Assembly (NCBI RefSeq): GCF_004349085.1
Contig: NZ_SMFM01000002.1
Span: 124,001 to 188,000 of the forward strand
Source: Flavobacterium caseinilyticum
GTDB taxonomy: Bacteria > Bacteroidota > Bacteroidia > Flavobacteriales > Flavobacteriaceae
Length of the DNA stretch: 64,000 bases
Reading direction: 5' to 3'
Part shown: piece by piece, positions 46,262 to 55,111 of the stretch
How positions within the stretch are numbered: the first letter of the stretch is position 1
How the letters are laid out: each line of letters begins with the position of its first letter
The notes under the pieces: model-generated
Told to the model about the DNA's origin: nothing
The model's database searches: none
Seen by the model: the letters and a program-made list of their open reading frames with translations, nothing else
Translations under genes and position numbers: made by a program

Positions 46262-46375
46262 TAAACCGGGATTGGTTAGCTGGTTAATTGTTTATTTGTT
46301 TAAGCTTTTAATTGGTTAATTGTTTAAGCGTTTAATTGCTTATGCGTTTAATTGGTTAAGCGTTTAATCGAATTT
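46262..46375. repeat. 16-bp-period GGTTAATT-type repeats upstream of gmd
   Basis: The 46262-46375 stretch is made of units such as TTTAATTGGTTAAGCG and TTTAATTGCTTATGCG with a 16-bp period in the later part. It has the opposite strand sense of the array at 46388-46536, and the two together form an extended imperfect inverted repeat in the fcl-gmd interval. No gene is present. The 5' untranslated region of gmd runs through it. Confidence 0.75.
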
Positions 46376-46387
46376 GTATCTCAGTTA

Positions 46388-46536
46388 ACCGATTAACCTT
46401 TTCATGACCGATTAACCTTTTCCTAACCAATTAAACTTTTCCTAAACGATTAAACTTTTCCTAACCAATTAACCTTTTCTTAACCGATTAAACTTTTCCT
46501 AAACGATTAACCCTTTTTCATAAACGATTAACCTCC
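46388..46536. repeat. 19-bp tandem repeat array downstream of fcl
   Basis: Six units of exactly 19 bp at 46388-46501, consensus ACCGATTAACCTTTTCCTA with scattered substitutions (for instance C/A at the second or eleventh base), followed by a 21-bp unit and a partial unit to 46536. The array stops one base before the fcl stop codon at 46538. It has TTAACC sense on the plus strand, the opposite of the neighbouring array upstream of gmd. Confidence 0.9.
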
Positions 46537-46537
46537 T

Positions 46538-47488
46538 TTACATCTTCACTTCCTTAAATCGTTCGATATTTTCCAAAAACCAATCATAAGTTTTCTGGAT
46601 GCCTTCTTCAAGGTTCACCTGATGTTTCCATCCCAAATCATGCATTTTTGAAATATCCATTAATTTTCTTGGTGTACCGTCCGGTTTGGTGGCATCCCAA
46701 ATGATTTCTCCTTGATGTCCTGTGATTTTTTGAATTGTTTCTGCCAAATGTTTTATCGTTATATCCTCTCCTGTTCCTACATTATACAAGGACTCCGGCA
46801 ATTTATTTTCTAAGGCAAAAAGCACGGACTGAGCCATGTCATCTACAAATAGAAATTCTCGTCTGGGCGTACCGCTACCCCAAAGGGTAACTGGTGCATG
46901 TTTGTTCTCTTTCGCTTCGTGAAACTTACGCAACATTGCAGGCAAAACATGTGAGGTATTCAGATCAAAATTATCATGCGTCCCAAACAAATTAGTGGGC
47001 ATAAGGCTCACATAATCTTTTCCAAATTGCTTGCGGATTGCCTCACAGGCTTTTATCCCGGTAATTTTCGCTATCGCGTACCATTCGTTAGTCGGTTCTA
47101 AAGTATCCGTAAGTAAGTATTCTTCCTTTAGAGGTTGCGGCGCCAATTTCGGATAAATGCAAGAACTTCCCAGAAAAATGAACTTCTCCACACCCGATTT
47201 AAGTGCCGAATCGATCAGATTGTTCTGAATTTGCATGTTTTCCATAATAAATTGATACGGATAATTGCTGTTCGCCAGAATTCCGCCCACTCTTGCAGCA
47301 GCATCAATTATAACTTCCGGCTTTTCATCAGTTATAAAATTACTAACGGCCTGTTGATTTCTAAGATCCAGCTCTGAACTGGAAACACCTAGTAAATTAG
47401 TGTATCCTTTTGCAGTTAAGTTTCTCCAAATCGCACTTCCCACCATTCCCTTATGTCCTGCAATATATATTTTAGTGTCTTTATTCAT
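46538..47488 (-). CDS. fcl: GDP-L-fucose synthase
   Basis: A 316-residue epimerase/reductase that turns GDP-4-keto-6-deoxymannose into GDP-L-fucose. Motifs: IYIAGHKGMVGSAIWR (the G-x2-G-x2-G loop), GSSCIYPKLAPQPLKEEYLL and the active-site YAIAK in NEWYAIAKITG. With gmd it supplies GDP-fucose to the two fucosyltransferases downstream. It is the first gene of module 1: upstream lies a long leader without genes and then the intact transferase gene of module 2. Confidence 0.95.
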   Translation of the reverse strand: MNKDTKIYIAGHKGMVGSAIWRNLTAKGYTNLLGVSSSELDLRNQQAVSNFITDEKPEVIIDAAARVGGILANSNYPYQFIMENMQIQNNLIDSALKSGVEKFIFLGSSCIYPKLAPQPLKEEYLLTDTLEPTNEWYAIAKITGIKACEAIRKQFGKDYVSLMPTNLFGTHDNFDLNTSHVLPAMLRKFHEAKENKHAPVTLWGSGTPRREFLFVDDMAQSVLFALENKLPESLYNVGTGEDITIKHLAETIQKITGHQGEIIWDATKPDGTPRKLMDISKMHDLGWKHQVNLEEGIQKTYDWFLENIERFKEVKM

Positions 47489-48201
47489 TGTGCTTTATTG
47501 CTATAATACGTTGTTTTGCAAAAGTGGCTGCTACCATGCTAACTAGAGGCCTCATACCGTACATCTTTTTTACCTTAAATTCACAATTGGAAAATTGCAT
47601 TGTACATAGTACCCGATTTCCAATCGTAACCTCAAATTTCGTCTCTGTTAGTAATACATTGTGTTCTTTTTATTTTAAAGCTTCGCAGTTCAAACTCACA
47701 TAAATGGGTTGAAAAAGATCTGTTTTAAGGCAAATGTAGGGACAATTAATGCTTTTTTTTTTGATTTTTTAACCGAAAAAACCGACAAACATCAAAAAAA
47801 AGATAACCTGCTAATAATCAAATTAAAACAAAATCAATACTACATAATTTTCAAATTTTCAGTTCAGGGAATCCTTAAAAAAGAAAAACAGTTAAGTAAG
47901 GATTTTTTGTGCTGTTATGATTCTCAATTCCTTTTTTACTCCGTTACAACAAACAAAAAACAATAGTTCTGGCGAAGTTCCGTTGATTATATAAAAATGC
48001 ACTTTTTTGATTTCATGTAATACTTAGAGAAAAACATAATGCCCCTATCTACCAAGAATTAAAAGTAATCCGAACTTTATTATTAGTTAAAAAGGTTGCG
48101 CTGCTCTTAAAAGTCGAACCCTGATATTTTTTAATAATACTACCTACTGTTACATTAATTTCAACAAGATACTTTAAAAAGGTTTATCTGAAAAAAATAA
48201 A
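47489..48201 (-). promoter_or_regulatory. Gene-free leader region of module 1
   Basis: 713 bp without a credible gene upstream of fcl. The part at 47679-47955 is homologous to 58499-58800 upstream of the CDP-dideoxyhexose reductase gene. On the minus strand both copies contain TACATTTG (here 47738-47731), the Bacteroidota -7 element, at about 240 bp from fcl. No -33 TTG was found at standard spacing. A long untranslated leader for module 1 is the simplest reading. Confidence 0.5.
47679..47955. repeat. Leader repeat, copy 1
   Basis: About 277 bp with clear base-by-base similarity to 58499-58800, including CTTCGC-GTTCA-ACTCACA, CAAATGTA-G-ACAATT-ATG, then CAAAAAAAAG-TAA-TAATCAA and TGATT-TCAAT-C-TTTTTTACTCC. 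The two copies keep the same orientation relative to the operon that follows. Confidence 0.8.
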
Positions 48202-48753
48202 TTAATGCTTAACTCCATGACGTCCCAGAACTTTGACAAAAGTGAGAATGCATATTTTTGTATCGAATCGTAAACATTTTCGTTTTAAATATTCCGCTTC
48301 ATACGCTACTTTTTCTTCCAGCGATATTTCATCTCTTCCATTTATCTGGGCCCAGCCAGTTATTCCTGGTTTTATGATGTGAACACCTTGTTTTACGCGC
48401 AATTCCATAAGATCATCTTGGTTATATAAAGCAGGACGAGGTCCGATAAAAGCCATTTCGCCTCTTATGATGTTAATTAAATTGGGGAATTCGTCAATAC
48501 TTAATTTGCGCATCAAAACTCCTATTCTAAGCAGGTATTGTTCCGGATCATTCAATAAATGAGTAGCAACATTAGGAGTATTCATCTTCATGCTGCGGAA
48601 TTTATACATATTGAAAAAGGTATAATTTACACCTACTCTTTTTTGTTTAAATAAAACAGGACGCCCGTCTTCAAAATATATTAACAGTGCAACGACTATG
48701 AATACAGGGGATAGAAGTACCAAAAGTACCAATGCGGTTAATCTGTTAAGCAT
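48202..48753 (-). CDS. Initiating sugar-phosphate transferase (monotopic phosphoglycosyltransferase), intact
   Basis: A 183-residue small WcaJ/PglC-like enzyme. The N-terminal hydrophobic re-entrant helix LTALVLLVLLSPVFIVVALL with its Ser-Pro break anchors it in the inner membrane. K-Q-K-R-V-G and YKFRSM precede the catalytic Asp-Glu in SIDEFPN. G-P-R-P and GITGWAQINGRDEIS complete the family pattern. It adds the first sugar-phosphate to undecaprenyl phosphate and is the only intact copy in the window. The start overlaps the epimerase gene by 8 bases. Relics of its 3' end occur at 32660-32968 and 58955-59047. Confidence 0.93.
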   Translation of the reverse strand: MLNRLTALVLLVLLSPVFIVVALLIYFEDGRPVLFKQKRVGVNYTFFNMYKFRSMKMNTPNVATHLLNDPEQYLLRIGVLMRKLSIDEFPNLINIIRGEMAFIGPRPALYNQDDLMELRVKQGVHIIKPGITGWAQINGRDEISLEEKVAYEAEYLKRKCLRFDTKICILTFVKVLGRHGVKH

Positions 48754-49678
48754 TTTTTCTGAATGATTTGAAGGTTAAATTCAGTCCTTGTTCTGATGAT
48801 ACTGGCATTTTTTTTTGCATTACCTCAACAATTTTAGAATTGCTTACCTCATAATCTTCGGTTAGCTTTTGCAAACGCTCAGTATTTAAAGGCAATCTTA
48901 AATAGTTACCTAATTGCGCCATTGCATTGACCCATTTCTGAGGCAAATTCCAGATGCGTACTTTTATTCCGAGACTTTTTCCTAAGAGTTCAATAACTGT
49001 ATTAGTTGAAAGTGAAAGGTCATCTGCCACCTGATACACTCCCGAAGGAATATCCTTTCTGTCCAATAATTCTTTAATTACAAAACAAAGATTTTCAACA
49101 CTTAAAAATGACCGTTTATTGCTAAAATCACCCAATAGCCACGGAATTCCTTTGGATACTAATTTGTACAATAGGTTTAGATTTCCCTTGTTACCCGGAC
49201 CATGAATCATACAAGGACGCAAGATATAAACCCTTTTATTTTCTGGCAAGTTTGACAAAATATACTGTTCCGCTTTTAATTTGGATTTGCCATAGGCCGT
49301 GGCAGGCGTTGGAATTTCATTCTCCGTTAAAACTCCGGTAGTGACGTCTTTTACAGCCTTGACGGAACTCATATAAATAAAAACATCGATCTCCGATGCT
49401 AAAAAAGTATCAAATATCTCTTTAGTTAAACCAAAATTTACTTTGAAATAAGCTTCTGGCTCATCCACATTTTTTAAATCATGCGCCTTTCCTGCCAAAT
49501 GGATTATTGAGCTAGCATCTATTTTAGCCTGTTGTTGAAAACGCGTGTAATCAAGTGTCTGAGTGACACCATTTGCAACTCTGGAGACACCTACTACTTC
49601 TTTGTTGTGCTTTTGTAAATAATTCATTAAATTATTGCCAACAAAACCGGTTACGCCTGTAATATAAACTTTATTCAT
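48746..49678 (-). CDS. NAD-dependent epimerase/dehydratase (UDP-sugar 4-reductase/epimerase type)
   Basis: A 310-residue extended SDR with VYITGVTGFVGNNLMNYL and the YGKSK active site (ATAYGKSKLKAEQ). Such genes usually sit next to the transferase and act on the sugar it transfers: they are 4-keto reductases or 4-epimerases of UDP-HexNAc derivatives, for example giving UDP-QuiNAc (WbpV-like) or UDP-GalNAc. The reaction cannot be settled without comparison. Overlap of 8 bp with the transferase supports joint work on the first sugar of the repeat. Confidence 0.85.
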   Translation of the reverse strand: MNKVYITGVTGFVGNNLMNYLQKHNKEVVGVSRVANGVTQTLDYTRFQQQAKIDASSIIHLAGKAHDLKNVDEPEAYFKVNFGLTKEIFDTFLASEIDVFIYMSSVKAVKDVTTGVLTENEIPTPATAYGKSKLKAEQYILSNLPENKRVYILRPCMIHGPGNKGNLNLLYKLVSKGIPWLLGDFSNKRSFLSVENLCFVIKELLDRKDIPSGVYQVADDLSLSTNTVIELLGKSLGIKVRIWNLPQKWVNAMAQLGNYLRLPLNTERLQKLTEDYEVSNSKIVEVMQKKMPVSSEQGLNLTFKSFRKNA

Positions 49679-50055
49679 TTATTTTTTTTAATATGTCGCA
49701 ATCTACTTTGCAACTTTTAACCTTTTTTCAAAGGTGGCTATATGATTCTGATTCAAAGTTTGTGTAAGGTTTCCATTACCTGATAAACTTCCTATACCTA
49801 AATCTGCTGGCTCCTTGCGGCACTTAAATTAATAACTATTATTCGCTCGCGGTTCACCGACGAGCATCCTTACCTACCTCGTTCTGGATTTAATGGTTTG
49901 GATTTTTTATAACACTACGCTCATCAATTGTATAGGTCTTTGAGACTTCTTAAATTTAAGTTTTTTTTCAGAATGTGTGCTACTTAAGAAATTAAATTCA
50001 ACTCACATTCTTTTTTTTACTTTGAATTATTACAACTGCCGTTAACTATTGTAAC
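49679..50055. other. 377-bp gap in module 2 with a possible gene relic
   Basis: No intact gene. On the minus strand a 33-codon stretch (49804 to a TAG at 49703-49705), reading DLGIGSLSGNGNLTQTLNQN and onward, looks like coding sequence, but its upstream part is stop-ridden and I cannot assign it to a family. The gap may be the scar of a lost glycosyltransferase. Confidence 0.35.
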
Positions 50056-50622
50056 CTATTGATTTATAATTCTCTTTTTTATAAATTTTGCGGGGTTGCC
50101 GCCAACCACTGTCCAAGGTTCAACATCCTTAAAAACAGCCGCTCTTGCTCCAACTACCGCGCCTTGCTTTATTGTAACTCCCATTCCAATAAATACATCA
50201 GCTCCTATCCAAGCCTGATCTTCAATTATTATAGGTGCAGTTATTAAAGGGTGTTTTGAATTTGTTATATCATGCGACGCGGAGCATAAATACGCTTTTT
50301 GTGAAACGACCGAGTGAGCTCCAATTTTTATTTTATCCGGATTGTAACAATCAACATCCGGTCCTAATAAAGAATAGGCATCCATTTCTAAATTCCAAGG
50401 AGCCCACACTTTTACAGAAGCATATACCGTGCAACTGTTATGAATTTTAGCTCCAAAAAGTTTCAAAACAAATAATCTCCAAATCCGAAAGTAAGTAGTA
50501 GGAAAAAATCTAAAAAATAAAAAACAAACGATATTCCACAATAACCTTGAAAGCTTATTTTTTAAAGTTATCTTATCCTGATAATTCGCTAAAGAAATTA
50601 GATTTTTATCTTCTTTTATCAT
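50056..50622 (-). CDS. Hexapeptide-repeat acetyltransferase (WcaF-like)
   Basis: A 188-residue left-handed beta-helix acetyltransferase. Residues 50-80 contain FRIWRLFVLKLFGAKIH, the WcaF-type start, and the helix continues through YASVKVWAPWNLEMD and the catalytic His in SASHDI. GGNPAKFIKKR is the C-terminal CoA-binding end. It probably O-acetylates a repeat-unit sugar, as WcaF does in colanic acid. It overlaps the upstream glycosyltransferase gene by four bases. Confidence 0.88.
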   Translation of the reverse strand: MIKEDKNLISLANYQDKITLKNKLSRLLWNIVCFLFFRFFPTTYFRIWRLFVLKLFGAKIHNSCTVYASVKVWAPWNLEMDAYSLLGPDVDCYNPDKIKIGAHSVVSQKAYLCSASHDITNSKHPLITAPIIIEDQAWIGADVFIGMGVTIKQGAVVGARAAVFKDVEPWTVVGGNPAKFIKKRIINQ

Positions 50623-51593
50623 TTGTATAAAAATTTTCTAATTTGTTTGAAAGCCACTTCTGGTGTAACAGTAATAATTAAAAATACAGCCGCCTTCCTT
50701 AAAGATCCTTGTTGAAATTTTTGAATTTCGGGAATCAAAGGTCTATATTTTTTTTTGTATGCCGCAGCCCAAACTAACGTGTAAATAAACTTTAACCAAG
50801 ATTTATTAAGCTCATTATGCCATGTATACATTGAGTTACCTGTTATTTTTGATTCATCAAATGACTGTAACAAATTAGGAACACCCAATAACCAATATTT
50901 CGGCCAGGTGTCATTCCATTCCCTATTTTTCACCATTCTTTGGATGACCAACGGATAACTGATGTATAAACAATTTGCAGGCGTCAATTTATCAATACCC
51001 GCATAAATTCTTCCTAAAAAATCATATCCGAAATGATTAGAGGTATCAAAATATTCACCCAAATCCCAAGCTTCTTTTTTAAAAATCAAGGCCGAAATAA
51101 AGCCCGGTGCAATCGTATATTTCTCAATGAAATTCGATAAGCTGTTCTCTTCAATAATCGAATCATAATTCGAATTTTCAAGCCTTAATTTATTTATTAG
51201 AGACACTCCTAAATCTGAACCTACCACTCGATTAAAATGAATTAGACCTATATTTAAATTGTTGTTCAAAACCTCTAAAACAGACTCAATCATATATGGA
51301 GCAGGTATATCATCATCGCCAAATATAATTATATAATCCCCTTTACATAAATTTATACTTCTTGAGAAACTTTCACAGATTTCGACTCTTTCCGTAAATG
51401 CTTTATAGGTGATAAAAGGGTTTTCTTCCTTTAAACTTTTAATATACGCCTCTGTTTCATCTGCCGATGCATTGATAGAAATACACAATTCCACACTATC
51501 CAAATTTCGCTGAATTTGAGGTAGTAGATCTTTAAGTGTTATTTTTAAATACTCTAATCTGTTTAATGTGGGAACAACAACTGAAAGTTTCAT
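50619..51593 (-). CDS. Family 2 glycosyltransferase (module 2)
   Basis: A 324-residue GT-A enzyme beginning KLSVVVPTLNRLEYLKITL, with the D-x-D region IIFGDDDIPAP and the C-terminal hydrophobic tail. It is the only glycosyltransferase in module 2 and so the best candidate for the transfer of the CDP-activated dideoxyhexose made by the genes upstream. Many dideoxyhexosyl transferases (abequosyl or tyvelosyl) belong to GT2. The donor is inferred from position only. Confidence 0.85.
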   Translation of the reverse strand: MKLSVVVPTLNRLEYLKITLKDLLPQIQRNLDSVELCISINASADETEAYIKSLKEENPFITYKAFTERVEICESFSRSINLCKGDYIIIFGDDDIPAPYMIESVLEVLNNNLNIGLIHFNRVVGSDLGVSLINKLRLENSNYDSIIEENSLSNFIEKYTIAPGFISALIFKKEAWDLGEYFDTSNHFGYDFLGRIYAGIDKLTPANCLYISYPLVIQRMVKNREWNDTWPKYWLLGVPNLLQSFDESKITGNSMYTWHNELNKSWLKFIYTLVWAAAYKKKYRPLIPEIQKFQQGSLRKAAVFLIITVTPEVAFKQIRKFLYK

Positions 51594-51864
51594 GAATTCA
51601 AAATTATTATTTTATTTTTCTTGTAAATAGTTGAAATTTTCGGTTTAATTACCTCGTAAAAAAGTCTACTTTTTGTTCCCTCTATGTTGCCTCTATTTTT
51701 AGTGATAGCGATGATTTCAATTTTACTCAAAAAAATACTGCTGGTGAACATAAAGTTCATCTCTCCAGGTTTTTATTCAAATATTTGCTTCTATTATCAT
51801 TCTGAAAACTACGATCTTTTGGCACTCTATTATATTTAAATAAAATGTTTTGAAGTTGAATCTA

Positions 51865-52890
51865 TTATTTAAATACCGATTCTGCCCACTGAATACTCTC
51901 CTTAACTCCATTTTGAGGAGTTGTTGACGGAGTCCAGTCCAATAAATTGGTTGCCTTCCTGTTATTGGCAACAAAAACTAACTGATCACTTTCCCTAAAA
52001 GGAAGCTGTTTGTATTTCATTTTTATATTCAGAACGTCTTCAAGTAATTTGAACAATTCTAACAGCGAAAGACTATTTTCAATTCCACCACCGATATTAA
52101 ATGAGTTTCCTTTTGCGGATTCAATGTTTTCCACTGCTTTAAAGTAGAGGTTTACTACGTCTGAAGCATGCAGAACATCTCGCACCTGTTTTCCATTACC
52201 AGAAATTGTGAATTCTTCTTTACTGGTCCCTTTTTTAATTTCTAATGCTTTTTGAATAAACCACCCTACCCATCCCTGGTCTATGGTCGCATGTTGGTTG
52301 CCTCCGTACATCGAAGAATGTCTAAAAACCACCGTTTTAATGCCATAAATACGATTAAAATCCAATAAATATTGATCCGCTGCTCCTTTTGAACATCCAT
52401 AAGGCGAATGAAAATTAAGCGGTGTGCTTTCATCAAAGCCGTCAGGGTGCTCTTTGCAGGCATAGCGGGTCGCTTTTTCTTCAAAAGTTAAGTCTTCAAA
52501 ATCCCCATATACTTTATTGGAAGAAGAATACAATATCATTGCCTTGGGAGCATATTTTCTGACAGAATCTAATAAATTGAATGTTCCCATCGCATTAATC
52601 TCAAAATCCAGTCTAGGATTGCTGATCGAAGTTGTCATCGCTACCTGGCCAGCCAAATGAAAAATAACATCAGGCTGTTCTTCTTTAATTACCGTTTCAA
52701 TATCATTTAAGTTCCGGATGTCATAGGGATAGTATTTAAATTCACCTTGTTTTTTAAGCCATTCTAAGTTCAGGGCACTCCCAAATCGAAACAGATTATC
52801 AAAAACAACCAGTTCCTCTCCTCTTTTTAAAACTTCGGCAGCCAAATTAGATCCTATAAACCCACAACCTCCCGTTATCAGGTACTTCAT
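51865..52890 (-). CDS. tyv: CDP-paratose 2-epimerase (CDP-tyvelose epimerase)
   Basis: A 341-residue extended SDR. Besides the NAD loop TGGCGFIGSN and the active-site YGCSK, it carries the diagnostic RHSSMYGGNQHATIDQGWVGWF segment (about 200-221), matching the tyvelose epimerase (RfbE/Tyv) signature. The enzyme epimerises C2 of CDP-paratose to give CDP-tyvelose. It lies 3 bp downstream of a CDP-abequose/paratose synthase-type gene, which fits the order of the pathway. Function is inferred by motif; the paratose-to-tyvelose call is stronger than for the neighbouring synthase. Confidence 0.85.
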   Translation of the reverse strand: MKYLITGGCGFIGSNLAAEVLKRGEELVVFDNLFRFGSALNLEWLKKQGEFKYYPYDIRNLNDIETVIKEEQPDVIFHLAGQVAMTTSISNPRLDFEINAMGTFNLLDSVRKYAPKAMILYSSSNKVYGDFEDLTFEEKATRYACKEHPDGFDESTPLNFHSPYGCSKGAADQYLLDFNRIYGIKTVVFRHSSMYGGNQHATIDQGWVGWFIQKALEIKKGTSKEEFTISGNGKQVRDVLHASDVVNLYFKAVENIESAKGNSFNIGGGIENSLSLLELFKLLEDVLNIKMKYKQLPFRESDQLVFVANNRKATNLLDWTPSTTPQNGVKESIQWAESVFK

Positions 52891-52893
52891 TTT

Positions 52894-53769
52894 TTAATCG
52901 TTTAAAATTTTTTGAATACCGTCGATGATGGTCACTTGTGGTTTCCACCCCAACTCAATTAATTTTCTATTATCTAATTCCGGCAGCATAATATCTCCTT
53001 TTCTGTAAGGAATTCTGCCAAATTTTAACCTGGAAACTATTTTACTTTTATTTAGTTTTTCTAATGCGGCTGCAAGAATTAAAACAAACTCTTTCACCTC
53101 CGTAAATATATTGGTACCGATATCGAACTGACTCCAGTTTGGTAAACTCATTCGTTTCTGTAGAATCAAATCATAAGCGGCAACAACATCACTAATATAT
53201 ATAAAATCTCTTTTTTGAATTCCGGAGGTTAAATTAATATCGTCCGTATTATTAATCATTTCATTCATCAGCCAAGGCAGAAACTTATTAGTGTCATCTT
53301 TTGCACCATACATCTGTTCAATTTTAAAATTGACAACCTGTATTTTTTCGGAACGCTGTTGCAGCCAATCGGCAAACTGAGCTTTTGATAAACTGTAGTC
53401 ATTCAAATTTCGGGGCAGTAAAGAGTCCGTATTAATGAATGTTTTTACATTATTTTTTATTGCTTCTTCTAATAAATTTAAACCAAAAATTAAATTGGTA
53501 TTCACAATATCTGCAGTGCTTTCATTACTTCTTCCATAACTACATACTGTATTTATGATGACATCGACTTTTTCAAGACTAAAAACTGTTGTAAAATCGA
53601 CTCTATCAATATCATAAATTCGAACTTTATTTAACAAATGATTGATTCTCCAGGTGTCAGATGTAGTTCTTTTCAAAATTATTACATCAAATTCCTGATT
53701 AACAAAAGACTCCAGTAAATGACTCCCTAAAAAACCTGTTGCACCGGTAAGTAGAATAGTTATTTTCAT
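52894..53769 (-). CDS. CDP-paratose (or abequose) synthase, SDR family
   Basis: A 291-residue SDR, start KITILLTGATGFLGSHLLESF, active site YSLSK (NDYSLSKAQFADWL). It fits the last reduction of CDP-3,6-dideoxy-4-keto-D-glucose, giving CDP-paratose (RfbS/Prt) or CDP-abequose (RfbJ). The downstream tyvelose epimerase favours paratose as its product. It has 3-4 bp gaps to both neighbours and is certainly co-transcribed with them. By sequence alone the paratose/abequose choice is not settled. Confidence 0.8.
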   Translation of the reverse strand: MKITILLTGATGFLGSHLLESFVNQEFDVIILKRTTSDTWRINHLLNKVRIYDIDRVDFTTVFSLEKVDVIINTVCSYGRSNESTADIVNTNLIFGLNLLEEAIKNNVKTFINTDSLLPRNLNDYSLSKAQFADWLQQRSEKIQVVNFKIEQMYGAKDDTNKFLPWLMNEMINNTDDINLTSGIQKRDFIYISDVVAAYDLILQKRMSLPNWSQFDIGTNIFTEVKEFVLILAAALEKLNKSKIVSRLKFGRIPYRKGDIMLPELDNRKLIELGWKPQVTIIDGIQKILND

Positions 53770-53773
53770 GAAA

Positions 53774-55111
53774 TTAGAAATTCAACCCAAAAAATTCTTC
53801 CATTTTCTCTGCCACAAAATCAAAATGTTCTTGCCCTAAGGCTGGATATAATCCAATCCAAAAAGTATCATTCATAGTAATGTCAGTATTGGTCAGTTCA
53901 CCAACTACTCTGTATTCGATATTTTTAAAGTAAGGCTGCTTTGTTAAATTACCTGCGAAAAGCAATCGGGATCCAATCTTGTTTTGGTCTAAAAATTTCA
54001 GTAAATCAACCCTATTAACCCCGCAGTCCTTTTTCAGCGTTATCGGAAAACCAAACCAGGAAGGATTACTGTTTGGAGTAACTACCGGCAAGTGTATAAA
54101 ATCAATGAGGTTACCTAAGCTGTTGTACAACAATTTGAAATTTTCTCTTCTTTTCTCGATAAACCCGGCAGCTTTATCTATTTGCGCCAATCCGCAAGCG
54201 GCCTGCATGTCGGTAATTTTTAAATTATAACCTGAATGGGAATACACATACTTATGGTCGTAACCAAAAGGCAAATCCCCGTGTTTCTGTTCAAAACGAC
54301 AGCCGCAGGTGTTGTCACATCCGGGAGCACAATAACAATCCCTGCCCCAGTCCCTGAATGATTCTGCTATTGCCTTTAATTCGGCATTGTTAGTAAAAAC
54401 AGCGCCACCTTCTCCCATCGTGATGTGGTGTGCCGGGTAAAAACTTAAGGTGGCTATGTCTCCAAAAGTGCCCACTAACTGGCCATTGTAAGTCGCACCC
54501 AAAGCATCACAGCAATCTTCAATCAGCCATAAATTATGTTTCTCGCAAATGGCTTTAATTTTATCTACATTGAAAGGATTTCCCAAGGTATGTGCCAGCA
54601 TAATGGCTTTGGTCTTGGGAGATATCGCTGCTTCTATTAAATCGGCATTAATATTATGAGTGTCCAGATCCACATCCACAAAAACGGGGATTGCCCCGAA
54701 CTGTACAATAGGATTTACCGTGGTGGGAAAACCAGCTGCCACACCAATAACCTCATCTCCTTTTTTGATGGCTCTGTCTCCCAGTGTTGCCGACGTAAGC
54801 GCACTAAAAGCCACCAAATTTGCGGAAGATCCGGAGTTTACAGAAATACAATATTTAACGCCTAAAAATTCGGCTAACTTTTTTTCAAATGCCGCATTAA
54901 AACGTCCCGTTGTTAACCATCCATCCAGGGAAGCATCCACCATATTCTGGATTTCTTCATTTCCAATAACTTTTCCTGCAGGTGGAATCATTGTTTCACC
55001 AGCAATAAAAGGCTTTTGTTTATAGGCTTCTTCGGTATATTTTGATACTAGTACTGCTATTTCTTTCCTTAAATTTTCTAAAATTATTTTACTTTCCATT
55101 ATCAATATCAA
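53774..55111 (-). CDS. rfbH: CDP-4-keto-6-deoxy-D-glucose 3-dehydrase (E1)
   Basis: A 445-residue PMP-dependent enzyme that, with its reductase, removes the 3-hydroxyl to form CDP-3,6-dideoxy sugar. In place of the PLP lysine it has His (SFYPAHHITMGEGG, His228), the hallmark of this dehydrase. The iron-sulfur cysteines follow the known C-x57-C-x1-C-x7-C spacing exactly (Cys201, 259, 261, 269). A start at 55111 gives an overlap of four bases with rfbG; a second Met four codons in is also possible. It lies between the dehydratase gene and the paratose synthase gene. Confidence 0.95.
   Translation of the reverse strand: MILIMESKIILENLRKEIAVLVSKYTEEAYKQKPFIAGETMIPPAGKVIGNEEIQNMVDASLDGWLTTGRFNAAFEKKLAEFLGVKYCISVNSGSSANLVAFSALTSATLGDRAIKKGDEVIGVAAGFPTTVNPIVQFGAIPVFVDVDLDTHNINADLIEAAISPKTKAIMLAHTLGNPFNVDKIKAICEKHNLWLIEDCCDALGATYNGQLVGTFGDIATLSFYPAHHITMGEGGAVFTNNAELKAIAESFRDWGRDCYCAPGCDNTCGCRFEQKHGDLPFGYDHKYVYSHSGYNLKITDMQAACGLAQIDKAAGFIEKRRENFKLLYNSLGNLIDFIHLPVVTPNSNPSWFGFPITLKKDCGVNRVDLLKFLDQNKIGSRLLFAGNLTKQPYFKNIEYRVVGELTNTDITMNDTFWIGLYPALGQEHFDFVAEKMEEFFGLNF

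Noticed and set aside
49703..49804. 33-codon ORF-like stretch in the gap of module 2 as a gene
   Set aside because: It has no start codon and no recognised family; kept only as a possible relic in the gap note.
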